Of a DNA stretch of 19,801 nt, positions 7,029 to 13,642 are shown piece after piece; position 1 is the first letter of the stretch; every line of letters begins with the position of its first letter. This DNA comes from DASTDY01 sp035478375 (GTDB lineage Bacteria; Patescibacteriota; Saccharimonadia; Saccharimonadales; EFPC-124), in assembly GCA_035478375.1 (NCBI GenBank), contig DATIJQ010000010.1, forward strand, positions 1 through 19,801, written 5' to 3'. Under the pieces are notes generated by a model that was not told the DNA's origin, searched no databases, and saw only the letters and a list, made by a program, of their open reading frames with translations. The position numbers were made by a program, and so were the translations under genes.

Positions 7029-8454
7029 CGTCGCTAAATTCGTATTGCAGCATGCTGCCAATGTGCAACGTTACTTCTTGTAGCACAACAATCGGCCAGC
7101 ACAAACCCGCAAGCAACCAACTGTTTGGCTGCACACGTAACAAAACCAAGTAATAGTTGAATAAAAATAACGCGCTAGCCGCCAAGCTAAGCCATAAAAT
7201 AACATCGTTTGTTTGCTGCACTAAGCGCACCATAATCAAAATTGGTGGCGCCAGGCACATGCCGAATTCCACACAACAAACTGCCAAAGTACGCAGTGGT
7301 TGGCGACGTTGCGATGGATACAAAACACGTGTTGCGGTTTCTATTTGGCTGCTCCAGCGTTTAGCAGTAGTGATGCCCAATGTTGCGTCGCTGACCAAAA
7401 AACGATACTGGTTGTGCACAGCCAGTCTGGCCGCAAACGATGTTTCGGGAACAATTTTACGGCTAACAGAGGCAAAACTACCCAATTGTTGCAGGCTTAC
7501 CGCTCGCACCAACCAGCAATTGGTCGAAACCGGCACCGAAGTTTTACTAATTGGCATTGCCAAACGCCAAAAATAAGCAAGTGTCCCAAACAGTGTTGCC
7601 GGCTGCACACCAAGACGGTTTTGAGGTAGCACGCCAACCATTTGCAACCTTTGGGCCAGCGCATAAGCTATAACTTGCGAAATGCTAGTGACGCCCAAGT
7701 GAGTGTCAACATCCATAAACAACAAGTAGTCGCCCGATGCCTGTTTGGCAAGCGTTTGCTGCGCCTGATTTTTGCCCAACCAACCAGTCGCCGGTACGTC
7801 GCCTTGTATAAACCGCACGCCATCGTGGGCGAAGGTGCCAATAATGCCAGGAGTTTTATCTTGCGAGCAATCATCTAACACCAAAACCTCTAACTTTGGA
7901 TAATCCGACGCCAGTACGCTCGCCAAGCAATCGGCCAAAGCGTGGTCTTCGTTGCGCGCCGCAATGCACACGCTGACAGTTGGTAAATCTTTTAGTTTTT
8001 GCTGCCCCATAGGCGCAGGAATTTTGTAACGCCGCGTATTCCACCACAGTTGACCCAAAAAATATACGCCAACAATAATGCAAGCAATTAGCCCTAAAAT
8101 TATTGCGTAGCGAACCAGCGCCAGCGTTTGCCACTGCCCGGCAAGCGCTAAACCTGCGCACAAAAATGCAATTATACTAGCGTTTTGCCAGGTGCTCTGT
8201 AATAAAAATTGATGCTCTAACCGGCCCATAAGCAACCGCGCCGGCAGAATGACTAACCAAATATGTAAAATAAGGGCGAGAATCGCTAAAAATATATGGC
8301 CAAACGCGACCCAAGCAAACGGCAAGCCGGCAATTGCGACGCCCAAGGCGGCTTCGCTCAATAGGCGCAAAAAGCGATTAGTTTTAGCGACAATAATAAG
8401 TAAAAGCGTGGTCACGCCAACGCTTAGCAACCAAACCACCATTGCAATGCTCAT
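6940..8454 (-). CDS. Membrane-bound GT2 glycosyltransferase
   Basis: The 504-aa protein begins with about five transmembrane helices (residues ~3-138), then a GT-A catalytic domain: TVSVCIAARNE at 159-169, VLVLDDCSQDKT at ~190-201, and the metal-binding DVD at 248-250 (LLFMDVDTHLG). About three further membrane helices follow near 385-465, and VNWKGRNV near the C-terminus is typical of this group. It resembles family-2 transferases of the carotenoid-glycosylating CrtQ or surface-polysaccharide type; substrate is unknown but a lipid or cell-envelope acceptor at the cytoplasmic face is likely. The start at 8454 is supported by a promoter exactly upstream and lacks a ribosome-binding site. The C-terminus is Pro-rich and its last 29 codons lie antisense to the histidine-kinase gene. 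Confidence 0.85.
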   Translation of the reverse strand: MSIAMVVWLLSVGVTTLLLIIVAKTNRFLRLLSEAALGVAIAGLPFAWVAFGHIFLAILALILHIWLVILPARLLMGRLEHQFLLQSTWQNASIIAFLCAGLALAGQWQTLALVRYAIILGLIACIIVGVYFLGQLWWNTRRYKIPAPMGQQKLKDLPTVSVCIAARNEDHALADCLASVLASDYPKLEVLVLDDCSQDKTPGIIGTFAHDGVRFIQGDVPATGWLGKNQAQQTLAKQASGDYLLFMDVDTHLGVTSISQVIAYALAQRLQMVGVLPQNRLGVQPATLFGTLAYFWRLAMPISKTSVPVSTNCWLVRAVSLQQLGSFASVSRKIVPETSFAARLAVHNQYRFLVSDATLGITTAKRWSSQIETATRVLYPSQRRQPLRTLAVCCVEFGMCLAPPILIMVRLVQQTNDVILWLSLAASALFLFNYYLVLLRVQPNSWLLAGLCWPIVVLQEVTLHIGSMLQYEFSDVNWKGRNVCYPVLAPRPPQELPQPSFGRR

Positions 8455-8460
8455 GGTTTA

Positions 8461-8469
8461 ATCGTACCA
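8461..8469 (-). promoter_or_regulatory. Extended -10 promoter of the GT2 gene, leaderless
   Basis: On the minus strand TG-G-TACGAT (8469-8461) is followed by exactly 6 nt and then the ATG at 8454. The expected transcription start is the A of the start codon, and no ribosome-binding site exists. This supports a leaderless mRNA. Confidence 0.55.
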
Positions 8470-8494
8470 CGTTTGTTGCAAAAACACCCCGCCA

Positions 8495-8531
8495 GCGCGC
8501 GGCGATTACGGAGGTGTAATCGCACGCACGC
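8495..8531 (-). terminator. Long GC-rich hairpin, likely terminator of the 283-aa gene
   Basis: Arms 8495-8509 and 8516-8531 form 15 paired positions (8 bp GCGATTAC/GTAATCGC plus 7 more beyond a one-base bulge) with a 6-nt loop. One position pairs as G-U only in minus-strand RNA, which favours transcription from the minus strand, that is, downstream of the 283-aa gene. A GTGTTTTTG stretch follows about 10 nt later, so it is an imperfect intrinsic terminator. In minus-strand RNA the loop reads ACCUCC. Confidence 0.5.
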
Positions 8532-8557
8532 GGCGAGGGAGAGACCTACCGTGCTAT

Positions 8558-9409
8558 TTAGGAATGGGGCGGAACGGGCAGTAGGTTGTACACATCAGCC
8601 GCATCGATCTGCTGGCGGTCAACGATGACTGCCAGCATCTCACCGCCGGTATTGGTTCGGTTGCCGTTCCATACGCCCACTACAGTTCGGTCCTTACAAA
8701 ACACCTTGACGGTCATGCGATCGTGCAGCCGCCACCGCATGCGGAGCGCAGCCGATGTGAGCGGTCGTGCCGAAGGGCGATTGCCGATGATTTCTATCCA
8801 CACACGCTGCAGGTCAGTCTTGACGGCCGTGACTTTGCCCCGAGCGAAACTGGCCTTTAGCATCCCTTCCCACTGTCCACAATGAGGATGCGCTTGTTCT
8901 GCCCAGTGGCTTTTTGTTGGCTTTCGGGCGTTTTCGATCCAGGCTTCCCAAAAAACTTGTGCACTCAACACCGTGCCGGTAAACGCAACACGGAAACCAC
9001 CGTCGCCCAGCCTGCCACTACCCGGACTGTCGGCGACGCACAACTCCGCACGGAGCCGTCGGTGCCCAGATGCGCTCACCAAACTCAGCGTAAGCGCAGA
9101 CGTAACCAACGTCTTGGAATGTCCGCTGTCGGTGCCCGGCATGATTTCATCTGCCTGCTGTGATTCGGCGCTGTACCGGCGCAGGAGCGTATAATTGAGT
9201 CGCCCCAGGTAGGCAACCTGTTCTTTTAGTTCGCCCAGGGTAAGGCCGCCGCATTCCTTGATACGGAACTTGGTGCACGCCGCAACAACATCACGCGCCA
9301 CTTCGTATGACTGGTGGGCACGCAAGCGTCCGTTGTGGAGCGTAAAGGCATTATCAAGGAACTCGCGAGCCTGAGTAAGGCTCACCAACGGATCTACTGC
9401 AGATGACAT
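8558..9409 (-). CDS. Protein of unknown function, 283 aa
   Basis: I recognise no family. The ATG at 9409 is preceded by AAGGGA at good distance and by a consensus promoter at 9472-9444, so it is a well-formed single-gene unit. The N-terminal ~80 residues are helical (SLTQAREFLDNAFTL, LKEQVAYLGRLNYTLLRRY), a polar linker follows, and the C-terminal half (about 95-283) alternates short beta-type stretches with basic residues (RVWIEIIG, MTVKVFCKDRTVVGVWNGN). No signal peptide or membrane helix is visible, so it should be cytosolic. Base and codon choice look more GC-rich and less A-rich than the neighbouring ribosomal genes, hinting at recent acquisition or relaxed codon selection. It is transcribed divergently from secE and is followed by a long hairpin. 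Confidence 0.7.
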   Translation of the reverse strand: MSSAVDPLVSLTQAREFLDNAFTLHNGRLRAHQSYEVARDVVAACTKFRIKECGGLTLGELKEQVAYLGRLNYTLLRRYSAESQQADEIMPGTDSGHSKTLVTSALTLSLVSASGHRRLRAELCVADSPGSGRLGDGGFRVAFTGTVLSAQVFWEAWIENARKPTKSHWAEQAHPHCGQWEGMLKASFARGKVTAVKTDLQRVWIEIIGNRPSARPLTSAALRMRWRLHDRMTVKVFCKDRTVVGVWNGNRTNTGGEMLAVIVDRQQIDAADVYNLLPVPPHS

Positions 9410-9443
9410 AGTGCCGTCCCTTCAGCAAAGTAGGTCGTAATGT

Positions 9444-9472
9444 AATTTAAAATGGTCACGCAGTTCTGTCAA
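9444..9472 (-). promoter_or_regulatory. Sigma-70 promoter of the 283-aa gene
   Basis: On the minus strand TTGACA (9472-9467), a 17-bp spacer and TAAATT (9449-9444) give a near-ideal promoter. Transcription would start near 9437, about 28 nt upstream of the ATG at 9409. Confidence 0.65.
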
Positions 9473-9507
9473 CCAAACCTTTACAAGGCTTGGCGAGTAC
9501 GTTACTA

Positions 9508-9535
9508 TTGACATAAAGCAGCTACCAATTATGGT
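9508..9535 (+). promoter_or_regulatory. Sigma-70 promoter of secE-nusG
   Basis: TTGACA (9508-9513), a 16-bp spacer and TATGGT (9530-9535). A short inverted repeat, GCTACC/GGTAGT with a 6-nt centre (9521-9538), overlaps the -10 and is followed by a T-run, so it could be an operator or a weak terminator for upstream read-through. Transcription should start near 9542, leaving a short leader to the GTG at 9559. Confidence 0.6.
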
Positions 9536-9558
9536 AGTCTTTTTTATAGGAGGGCCAC

Positions 9559-9867
9559 GTGGCCAAACAAACCAAGCAAGAAGAAACAAAGCCAAGTCGC
9601 GCGAGCGACCTACTTGGCAAACGCGTTGACGTCGCCAAAAGTAACAAAACATTGTCGCGCGACGTAAAAATGCCGCGTTGGCTAAAAGCTTTTTTTGGCT
9701 ATTTTAGCGGATCATGGCACGAGCTCAGGCAGGTGCGTTGGCCAAATCGTCGCGCAACGTGGGGCTTAACTTCGGCAGTTATTTTGTTCACCGGGGTTTT
9801 AGCGATTTTTATCCTTGCACTTGACTACGGATTCGAGACATTATTTAAACAGGTAATTTTAAAATGA
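9559..9867 (+). CDS. secE: Preprotein translocase subunit SecE
   Basis: This 102-aa protein starts with GTG at 9559, supported by ATAGGAGGG just upstream. Residues 1-45 are a polar, lysine-rich cytoplasmic extension, followed by an amphipathic surface helix and the conserved SecE segment ELRQVRWPNRRATWGLT (~55-71), then one transmembrane helix at about 73-93. This single-helix form is the usual one outside enterobacteria. SecE clamps SecY in the protein-export channel. The TGA stop overlaps the nusG ATG (ATGA, 9864-9867), so the two genes are translationally coupled, the standard arrangement. Confidence 0.93.
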   Translation: MAKQTKQEETKPSRASDLLGKRVDVAKSNKTLSRDVKMPRWLKAFFGYFSGSWHELRQVRWPNRRATWGLTSAVILFTGVLAIFILALDYGFETLFKQVILK

Positions 9868-10412
9868 CGCAACACAGGTATGATTCATCTCGTCAGTGGT
9901 ACGCAATCCACACCTACAGCGGCTACGAAGAAAAGGTAGCCGAAAGCATTCGCCAACGCGTTGATTCTGTCGACATGGCCGACAAAATTTTCGACGTCAT
10001 GGTTCCCAAAGAAAAGCAAATCGAAATTAAAAACGGCAAGCGCAAAATTGTCGAAAAGAAAATCTTCCAAGGCTACGTGCTTGTCGAAATGAAAATGACC
10101 GAAGACGCCTGGTACATCATCCGTAACACACCTGGCGTGACCGGTTTTGTGGGTAGCGGCGTAACGCCCAGCCCTGTTTCTGACGACGAAATGGCCAAAA
10201 TCAAAAAACGCATGGGTGTCGATGAGCCCAAGCACCGCATTGATTTCGCACCCGGCGAAGTCGTTAGCATTGTCGACGGACCATTTAAAGGTTTTGACGG
10301 CGCCATTAACGAAATCGACACGCAAAAAGGCAAAATCAAAGTACTAGTCAGCATGTTTGGCCGCGATACACCGGTTGAGCTTGACGCACTGCAAGTTAAA
10401 AAAGTCGCTTAA
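9864..10412 (+). CDS. nusG: Transcription elongation/termination factor NusG
   Basis: The 182-aa protein carries the NGN domain (QWYAIHTYSGYEEKV from residue 11, GYVLVEM, RNTPGVTGFVG) and a C-terminal KOW domain (PGEVVSIVDGPFKGFDGAI near 131-150). NusG binds the RNA-polymerase clamp and links it to Rho, or to the ribosome through S10. Length is normal. The start overlaps the secE stop and lacks its own ribosome-binding site. Instead of continuing into rplK, the transcript meets a strong terminator at 10425-10465, so nusG and rplK are uncoupled here. Confidence 0.96.
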   Translation: MTQHRYDSSRQWYAIHTYSGYEEKVAESIRQRVDSVDMADKIFDVMVPKEKQIEIKNGKRKIVEKKIFQGYVLVEMKMTEDAWYIIRNTPGVTGFVGSGVTPSPVSDDEMAKIKKRMGVDEPKHRIDFAPGEVVSIVDGPFKGFDGAINEIDTQKGKIKVLVSMFGRDTPVELDALQVKKVA

Positions 10413-10424
10413 ATAACGTATTAC

Positions 10425-10465
10425 AAAAAGAACAAGCCCCGCCGCGCGCCGGGCTTGTTCTTTTT
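10425..10465 (+). terminator. Intrinsic terminator of secE-nusG (bidirectional shape)
   Basis: A perfect 15-bp stem, arms 10425-10439 and 10451-10465, with an 11-nt GC loop. The arm ends in five T on the plus strand and, by symmetry, on the minus strand. It closes secE-nusG and can also stop the convergent gene ending at 10494. Confidence 0.9.
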
Positions 10466-10493
10466 GCCGGAGAGCGAGGGGCTTGATGTGACG

Positions 10494-11219
10494 TTACAAC
10501 GTTACCCAGCCGTCGCGTACCGCAACAGCAACCACATCGTCAGGTGCGACATTGAGTTTACGGGCAGCACTGCGGCACAGCAGAGCAATACCGCGATCAC
10601 TTAGGCGATAATGCTCGTTGGCGTCGGCCCCAAGCAACCGACTGGCTACCATTTTATCGCCGAGCGCCAAACCAGTAAGCACACTGCGCTCTAATGGGCT
10701 AGGCTCATGCAATCTTTTAATACCGCCGGCCAAAGCCCACATGGCGCTCACATGGTGCTCAATGTCATATTTGACGCCCAATAATGGTAGCGCACTTCGG
10801 TAAAGTGATTTCAGCGCCTTACCATTAAGCATTGGCGTGAGCATGGTGGTGCTGACTGTTTGCGTGAACGAAAGCGCGCGGAGTTCATGGATAGCATGTT
10901 GCAGAGGGCTCAGCTCACCCCACCGAGCACGCCGGCACGCTTCTTGTTGTTTTTGGGGCAATTCAATGAGCTCCAGGCTTGTGGCCAGAGCGGTCGCGCC
11001 CGGCAACTTATTTGTATCTAGAGCCTCTCTGATATACCCGAGGCGAGTATAAAGTGTTGCTACTGCTATACCCATCTTGGCAGCTATCACCCGCGAGTCA
11101 TAACCCGCCGCAATGTAACCAAGGAGCTTCCTCCAATCCCAAATGATTCTTTTGCGCAGAGTAAAGTTGATCTGCGGTTGGCCTTGATCGCCAGTGTCTA
11201 CAGTCACGACAGTTACCAT
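10494..11219 (-). CDS. Putative triple LuxR-like helix-turn-helix protein (paralogue A)
   Basis: The 241-aa protein appears to consist of three successive LuxR/GerE-like units of roughly 65 residues: about 26-90 (WRKLLGYIAAGYDSRVIAAK then MGIAVATLYTRLGYIREAL), about 102-170 (LSPLQHAIHELRAL ... YRSALPLLGVKYD) and about 173-241 (PSPLERSVLTGLALGDKM ... CRSAARKLNVAPDDVVAVAV). Each unit follows the LuxR C-terminal pattern of leading helix, G-turn, recognition helix and an LG/LN-x-dimer helix. No receiver, autoinducer or kinase domain is present. Family assignment is by eye and DNA binding is inferred. AAAGG lies 5 nt before the ATG. It lies between nusG and rplK on the opposite strand, followed by the shared terminator, and preceded by the terminator of paralogue B, so it should be monocistronic. 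Confidence 0.6.
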   Translation of the reverse strand: MVTVVTVDTGDQGQPQINFTLRKRIIWDWRKLLGYIAAGYDSRVIAAKMGIAVATLYTRLGYIREALDTNKLPGATALATSLELIELPQKQQEACRRARWGELSPLQHAIHELRALSFTQTVSTTMLTPMLNGKALKSLYRSALPLLGVKYDIEHHVSAMWALAGGIKRLHEPSPLERSVLTGLALGDKMVASRLLGADANEHYRLSDRGIALLCRSAARKLNVAPDDVVAVAVRDGWVTL

Positions 11220-11257
11220 AGCAGCCTTTAAGGAGTATCACAAGGTTAAATATACAT

Positions 11258-11295
11258 GACAAACCCCGCGCAGCACGGGGTTTGTCTGCGCGGGG
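11258..11295 (-). terminator. Overlapping alternative hairpins after paralogue B
   Basis: Two perfect stems share bases: arms 11264-11273 with 11286-11295 (CCCCGCGCAG/CTGCGCGGGG, 10 bp) and arms 11258-11268 with 11276-11286 (GACAAACCCCG/CGGGGTTTGTC, 11 bp). Only one can form at a time. In minus-strand RNA the first is followed by TTTGTC, so it may act as a terminator for the gene ending at 11304. Confidence 0.6.
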
Positions 11296-11303
11296 TCAAG
11301 TTG

Positions 11304-12029
11304 TTAGGCAAGGAGTTTGTTAATGCGAGCGTAGGTAATAAGATCTCTCATGCTACCAACTCCAGCTTTATGCTGGGCGTTGGCCAAAAACCATTGTACA
11401 CCATATTCGCTCAGCCTAGGCGAGCAGTTTTGGCCCGCTTTTGCGTTGCTGTCGCCCCGTACTTTGCGTGCTAGTAATCGCAGCTCAATTCGGGACAATG
11501 CGTGCAAAGGCTGCGCCAACTCGGCCGGGCCGCCCCAAAACCATCGTGCAAAACCTTTTGCCCGGTGCGTACTACCGTTTACCCCAAGCCGTGTGTACGT
11601 ATCGGCAAGCAGCCTTGTAGCAGGCATAGCAGTGTAGCCTGCTAGAATGTGACAAACTTCTTCGGTGTTGCAACCGCTTGCAGCAAGTATTAAGATCGCA
11701 GCATGGTGAACTTTTATAGCATCAAAACGTAATGTCGACCACTTGACTACCTCAGTTTCGGGAGGTGTAATGATCCTTTTACCTGCCGCCAAGGCAACTG
11801 CTGTATGGACGTTTTCTACATTAAAACCAGTCCTGATTTGCCTGCTAATTTCCCTAGTGCCACCTGGACTCAAACCACACAATGCGGCAGCAGAGGGGAT
11901 CGAAGAACCAAGTCCAACGTGCAGGAGAAATTTTTTCCAATCGGCAAATGTAATTTCGCCGTCTGCAGGAAATTTAAAACGTAAAATTTGCACACCGTCC
12001 CCAATCGTCGGCGCCAAACACTCTTGCAT
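11304..12029 (-). CDS. Putative triple LuxR-like helix-turn-helix protein (paralogue B)
   Basis: It has exactly the length of paralogue A (241 aa) and the same three-unit plan: about 26-88 (ITFADWKKFLLHVGLGSSIP, AALCGLSPGGTREISRQIRT), about 100-168 (DAIKVHHAAILILAASGCN, LLADTYTRLGVNGSTHRA) and about 177-241 (LSRIELRLLARKVRGDSNAK, SEYGVQWFLANAQHKAGVG). Sequence identity to A is low, so they are old duplicates or members of a larger family. No membrane or catalytic motif is visible. The start at 12029 follows a TG-C-TACAAT box by 4 nt, without a ribosome-binding site; translation may be leaderless. It is divergent from rplK, so the two promoters lie within about 40 bp and mutual regulation is conceivable. 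Confidence in the HTH reading is moderate. Confidence 0.55.
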   Translation of the reverse strand: MQECLAPTIGDGVQILRFKFPADGEITFADWKKFLLHVGLGSSIPSAAALCGLSPGGTREISRQIRTGFNVENVHTAVALAAGKRIITPPETEVVKWSTLRFDAIKVHHAAILILAASGCNTEEVCHILAGYTAMPATRLLADTYTRLGVNGSTHRAKGFARWFWGGPAELAQPLHALSRIELRLLARKVRGDSNAKAGQNCSPRLSEYGVQWFLANAQHKAGVGSMRDLITYARINKLLA

Positions 12030-12033
12030 TTTT

Positions 12034-12042
12034 ATTGTAGCA
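12034..12042 (-). promoter_or_regulatory. Extended -10 box of paralogue B
   Basis: On the minus strand TG-C-TACAAT (12042-12034) lies 4 nt before the ATG at 12029. That is slightly shorter than the usual distance for a leaderless start, so either transcription begins at the A of ATG or a more upstream promoter is used. Confidence 0.4.
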
Positions 12043-12060
12043 TTTTACAAGGTTATATCG

Positions 12061-12066
12061 TATAAT
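12061..12066 (+). promoter_or_regulatory. -10 box of the rplK-rplA operon
   Basis: A perfect TATAAT with no clear -35. Transcription would begin near 12073, giving a leader of about 70 nt that contains the L1-site mimic at 12098-12127 and the ribosome-binding site AAGGAG. Confidence 0.5.
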
Positions 12067-12097
12067 GTAACGGTTACGCACTCCTATTAACTAACTC

Positions 12098-12127
12098 GTG
12101 GGAGGCTTATATAGCCGCCGGTACCAC
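12098..12127 (+). promoter_or_regulatory. Ribosomal-protein L1 leader (23S L1-site mimic) before rplK
   Basis: A 30-nt element opens with GTGGGAGGC and ends with TACCAC. GTGG pairs with CCAC at the ends, and GGCT pairs with AGCC inside, with an asymmetric internal loop of GA opposite GCCGGTA. The same plan, GUGGGAGGC...AGCCG...UACCAC, is what I recall for the L1-binding region of 23S rRNA (helices 76-78), so L1 probably binds here and represses its own operon. A second copy precedes rplA. AAGGAG follows after 3 nt, so bound L1 would block ribosome entry. Confidence 0.75.
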
Positions 12128-12144
12128 GTCAAGGAGCATTACTT

Positions 12145-12573
12145 ATGGCAAAAGCCGTAAAAGCAAATCTTAAAATGCGCCTGCCAGCTGGACGCGCCAG
12201 CGCAGGTCCACCAGTTGGCTCAATTTTGGGTCAGCAAGGTGTTAACCTAATGGAATTTGTGCAGGCCTTTAACGACCAGACCAAAGATCTTATGGGTAAA
12301 GACGTTATTGCGCACGTAAAAGTGTTCGAAGACCGCACCTTTAGCTTTGAAGTCATTGGTCAACCAGTCGACGACTTAATCCGCGAAGCCGCCAAGCTGC
12401 AAAAAGGTTCTGGCAAACCGCACGCCGAAAAGGTCGGCAAAATCACCCAAGACCAAGTGCGCGAAATCGCCGAAAAGAAAATGGCATATCTTAACGCCAA
12501 CGACATCGACGCCGCCATGAAAACCGTTGCCGGCACCGCCCGCAGTATGGGTGTAGAAGTAGTAGAAAAATAA
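12145..12573 (+). CDS. rplK: 50S ribosomal protein L11
   Basis: The 142-aa protein aligns end to end with L11: MRLPAGRASAGPPVGSILGQ at residues 11-30 containing the proline-rich N-terminal signature, GVNLMEFVQAFNDQT, and the rRNA-binding C-terminal domain ending in VAGTARSMGVEV. L11 forms the GTPase-associated stalk base and is needed for (p)ppGpp signalling through RelA. The ATG has AAGGAG 8 nt upstream. It is the first gene of a two-gene unit with rplA. The usual rplJ-rplL pair does not follow rplA in this window. Confidence 0.97.
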   Translation: MAKAVKANLKMRLPAGRASAGPPVGSILGQQGVNLMEFVQAFNDQTKDLMGKDVIAHVKVFEDRTFSFEVIGQPVDDLIREAAKLQKGSGKPHAEKVGKITQDQVREIAEKKMAYLNANDIDAAMKTVAGTARSMGVEVVEK

Positions 12574-12580
12574 CCTGATT

Positions 12581-12610
12581 GTGGGAGGCCGTTACGGCCG
12601 CTTGCACCAC
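12581..12610 (+). promoter_or_regulatory. Second L1 leader (23S L1-site mimic) before rplA
   Basis: This 30-nt element between rplK and rplA has the same length and core as the one at 12098-12127. GTGG/CCAC and the GA internal-loop side are identical; the inner stem is GGCCG/CGGCC here, against GGCT/AGCC there, so a T-A pair is replaced by C-G. Such a compensatory change supports an RNA structure. AAAGGAG follows immediately. It would give rplA its own L1-dependent control. Confidence 0.75.
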
Positions 12611-12626
12611 AAAGGAGCGCATAACT

Positions 12627-13577
12627 ATGGCAACTAAAAAAGCCACCAAAGAAGTCACTTCAAAAGTCGAAGAACTCGAAACCACAGCTGTAGCCGCTGA
12701 CCAAACCGCTACCGAGAAGCCCACCACCGAAAAAACCGCCGCAAAAGCCGGCAAACGCAGCGAAAAAGTTCAAAAAGAAACCGAACAAAAGCTCGCCAAA
12801 GAAGAACGCAAAGCCAAAGGCGACACCACTCCGCAAGAAGGCACCGAAGCCAAAGTCAAGCAAAAGCAAAACCCAACCCGCAGCCGTTTAGACCGTCGTG
12901 GCAAAAATTACCGTAAAGCCGCAGGTCAAATCGAGGCTGGCAAATTGTACAGCCTTAAAGATGCGCTCGAACTCGCCACCAAAACCAATGTTGGCAAATT
13001 TGATGGCACGGTAGAACTACACGTCAATTTAAGTGTTGACCCACGCCACGCCGACCAAAACATTCGCGGCACCGTTGCCTTGCCAAATGGCACTGGTAAA
13101 GCTGTACGCATTGCTGTTTTTGCCGACGCAGCCCAAAGCGAAAAAGCTAAAAAAGCTGGTGCCGACGTTGCTGGCGAAGAAGAAGTGTTAGCTAAACTCG
13201 ACAAAGAACAACTCGACTTTGACGTGCTTATTAGCACCCCGCAAAACATGCCAAAACTTGGCAAATACGCCCGCCTTTTGGGGCCGCGCGGCTTAATGCC
13301 CAACCCTAAAAGTGGCACCGTAACTGCCAACGTCGCCAAGGCTGTCGAAGAAGCCAAAGCCGGTCGCGTTGAATACCGCGTCGACAAACAAGCCATCGTG
13401 CATCAAGCCGTTGGTAAAGTCAGTTTTGGTGGTGACAAACTGTACACCAACGCCAAAGCTGTGCTCGACAACCTTAACGCCAACAAACCTGCCAGCATTA
13501 AAGGCGCGCTTATTAAAGGCGTTGCCGTGAGCACCACAATGGGGCCTGGCATCCGCGTCGATAACAGCAGTTTGTAA
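12627..13577 (+). CDS. rplA: 50S ribosomal protein L1 with N-terminal charged extension
   Basis: The ATG at 12627 follows AAAGGAG by 9 nt and gives 316 aa; an earlier TTG at 12579 would run through the leader structure. Residues from ~84 (RSRLDRRGKNYRKAAGQIE) to the end are a full L1: GPRGLMPNPKSGTVT near 223, FGGDKLYTNAKAVLDNL, KGVAVSTTMGPGIRVD. L1 normally has about 230 residues; the first ~83 here are a Lys/Glu/Ala/Thr-rich, low-complexity, probably disordered extension. L1 forms the mobile E-site stalk and represses its own mRNA. The gene is followed by an intrinsic terminator. Confidence 0.95.
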   Translation: MATKKATKEVTSKVEELETTAVAADQTATEKPTTEKTAAKAGKRSEKVQKETEQKLAKEERKAKGDTTPQEGTEAKVKQKQNPTRSRLDRRGKNYRKAAGQIEAGKLYSLKDALELATKTNVGKFDGTVELHVNLSVDPRHADQNIRGTVALPNGTGKAVRIAVFADAAQSEKAKKAGADVAGEEEVLAKLDKEQLDFDVLISTPQNMPKLGKYARLLGPRGLMPNPKSGTVTANVAKAVEEAKAGRVEYRVDKQAIVHQAVGKVSFGGDKLYTNAKAVLDNLNANKPASIKGALIKGVAVSTTMGPGIRVDNSSL

Positions 13578-13597
13578 AAACAACTCGCAAAACCACT

Positions 13598-13627
13598 AAA
13601 AACCGCTTTATACCATGAGCGGTTTTT
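13598..13627 (+). terminator. Intrinsic terminator of rplK-rplA
   Basis: AAAAACCGCT (13598-13607) pairs with AGCGGTTTTT (13618-13627) across a 10-nt loop and the arm ends in six T. It stops transcription 20 nt after rplA and immediately precedes the promoter of the next gene. Confidence 0.88.
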
Positions 13628-13636
13628 TGGTATCAT
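13628..13636 (+). promoter_or_regulatory. Extended -10 promoter of the dNMP-kinase-like gene, leaderless
   Basis: TG-G-TATCAT (13628-13636), then exactly 6 nt, then ATG at 13643. No ribosome-binding site fits between, so the mRNA should start at the initiation codon. The TGG is shared with the end of the preceding terminator's T-run. Confidence 0.55.
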
Positions 13637-13642
13637 AAAGTA

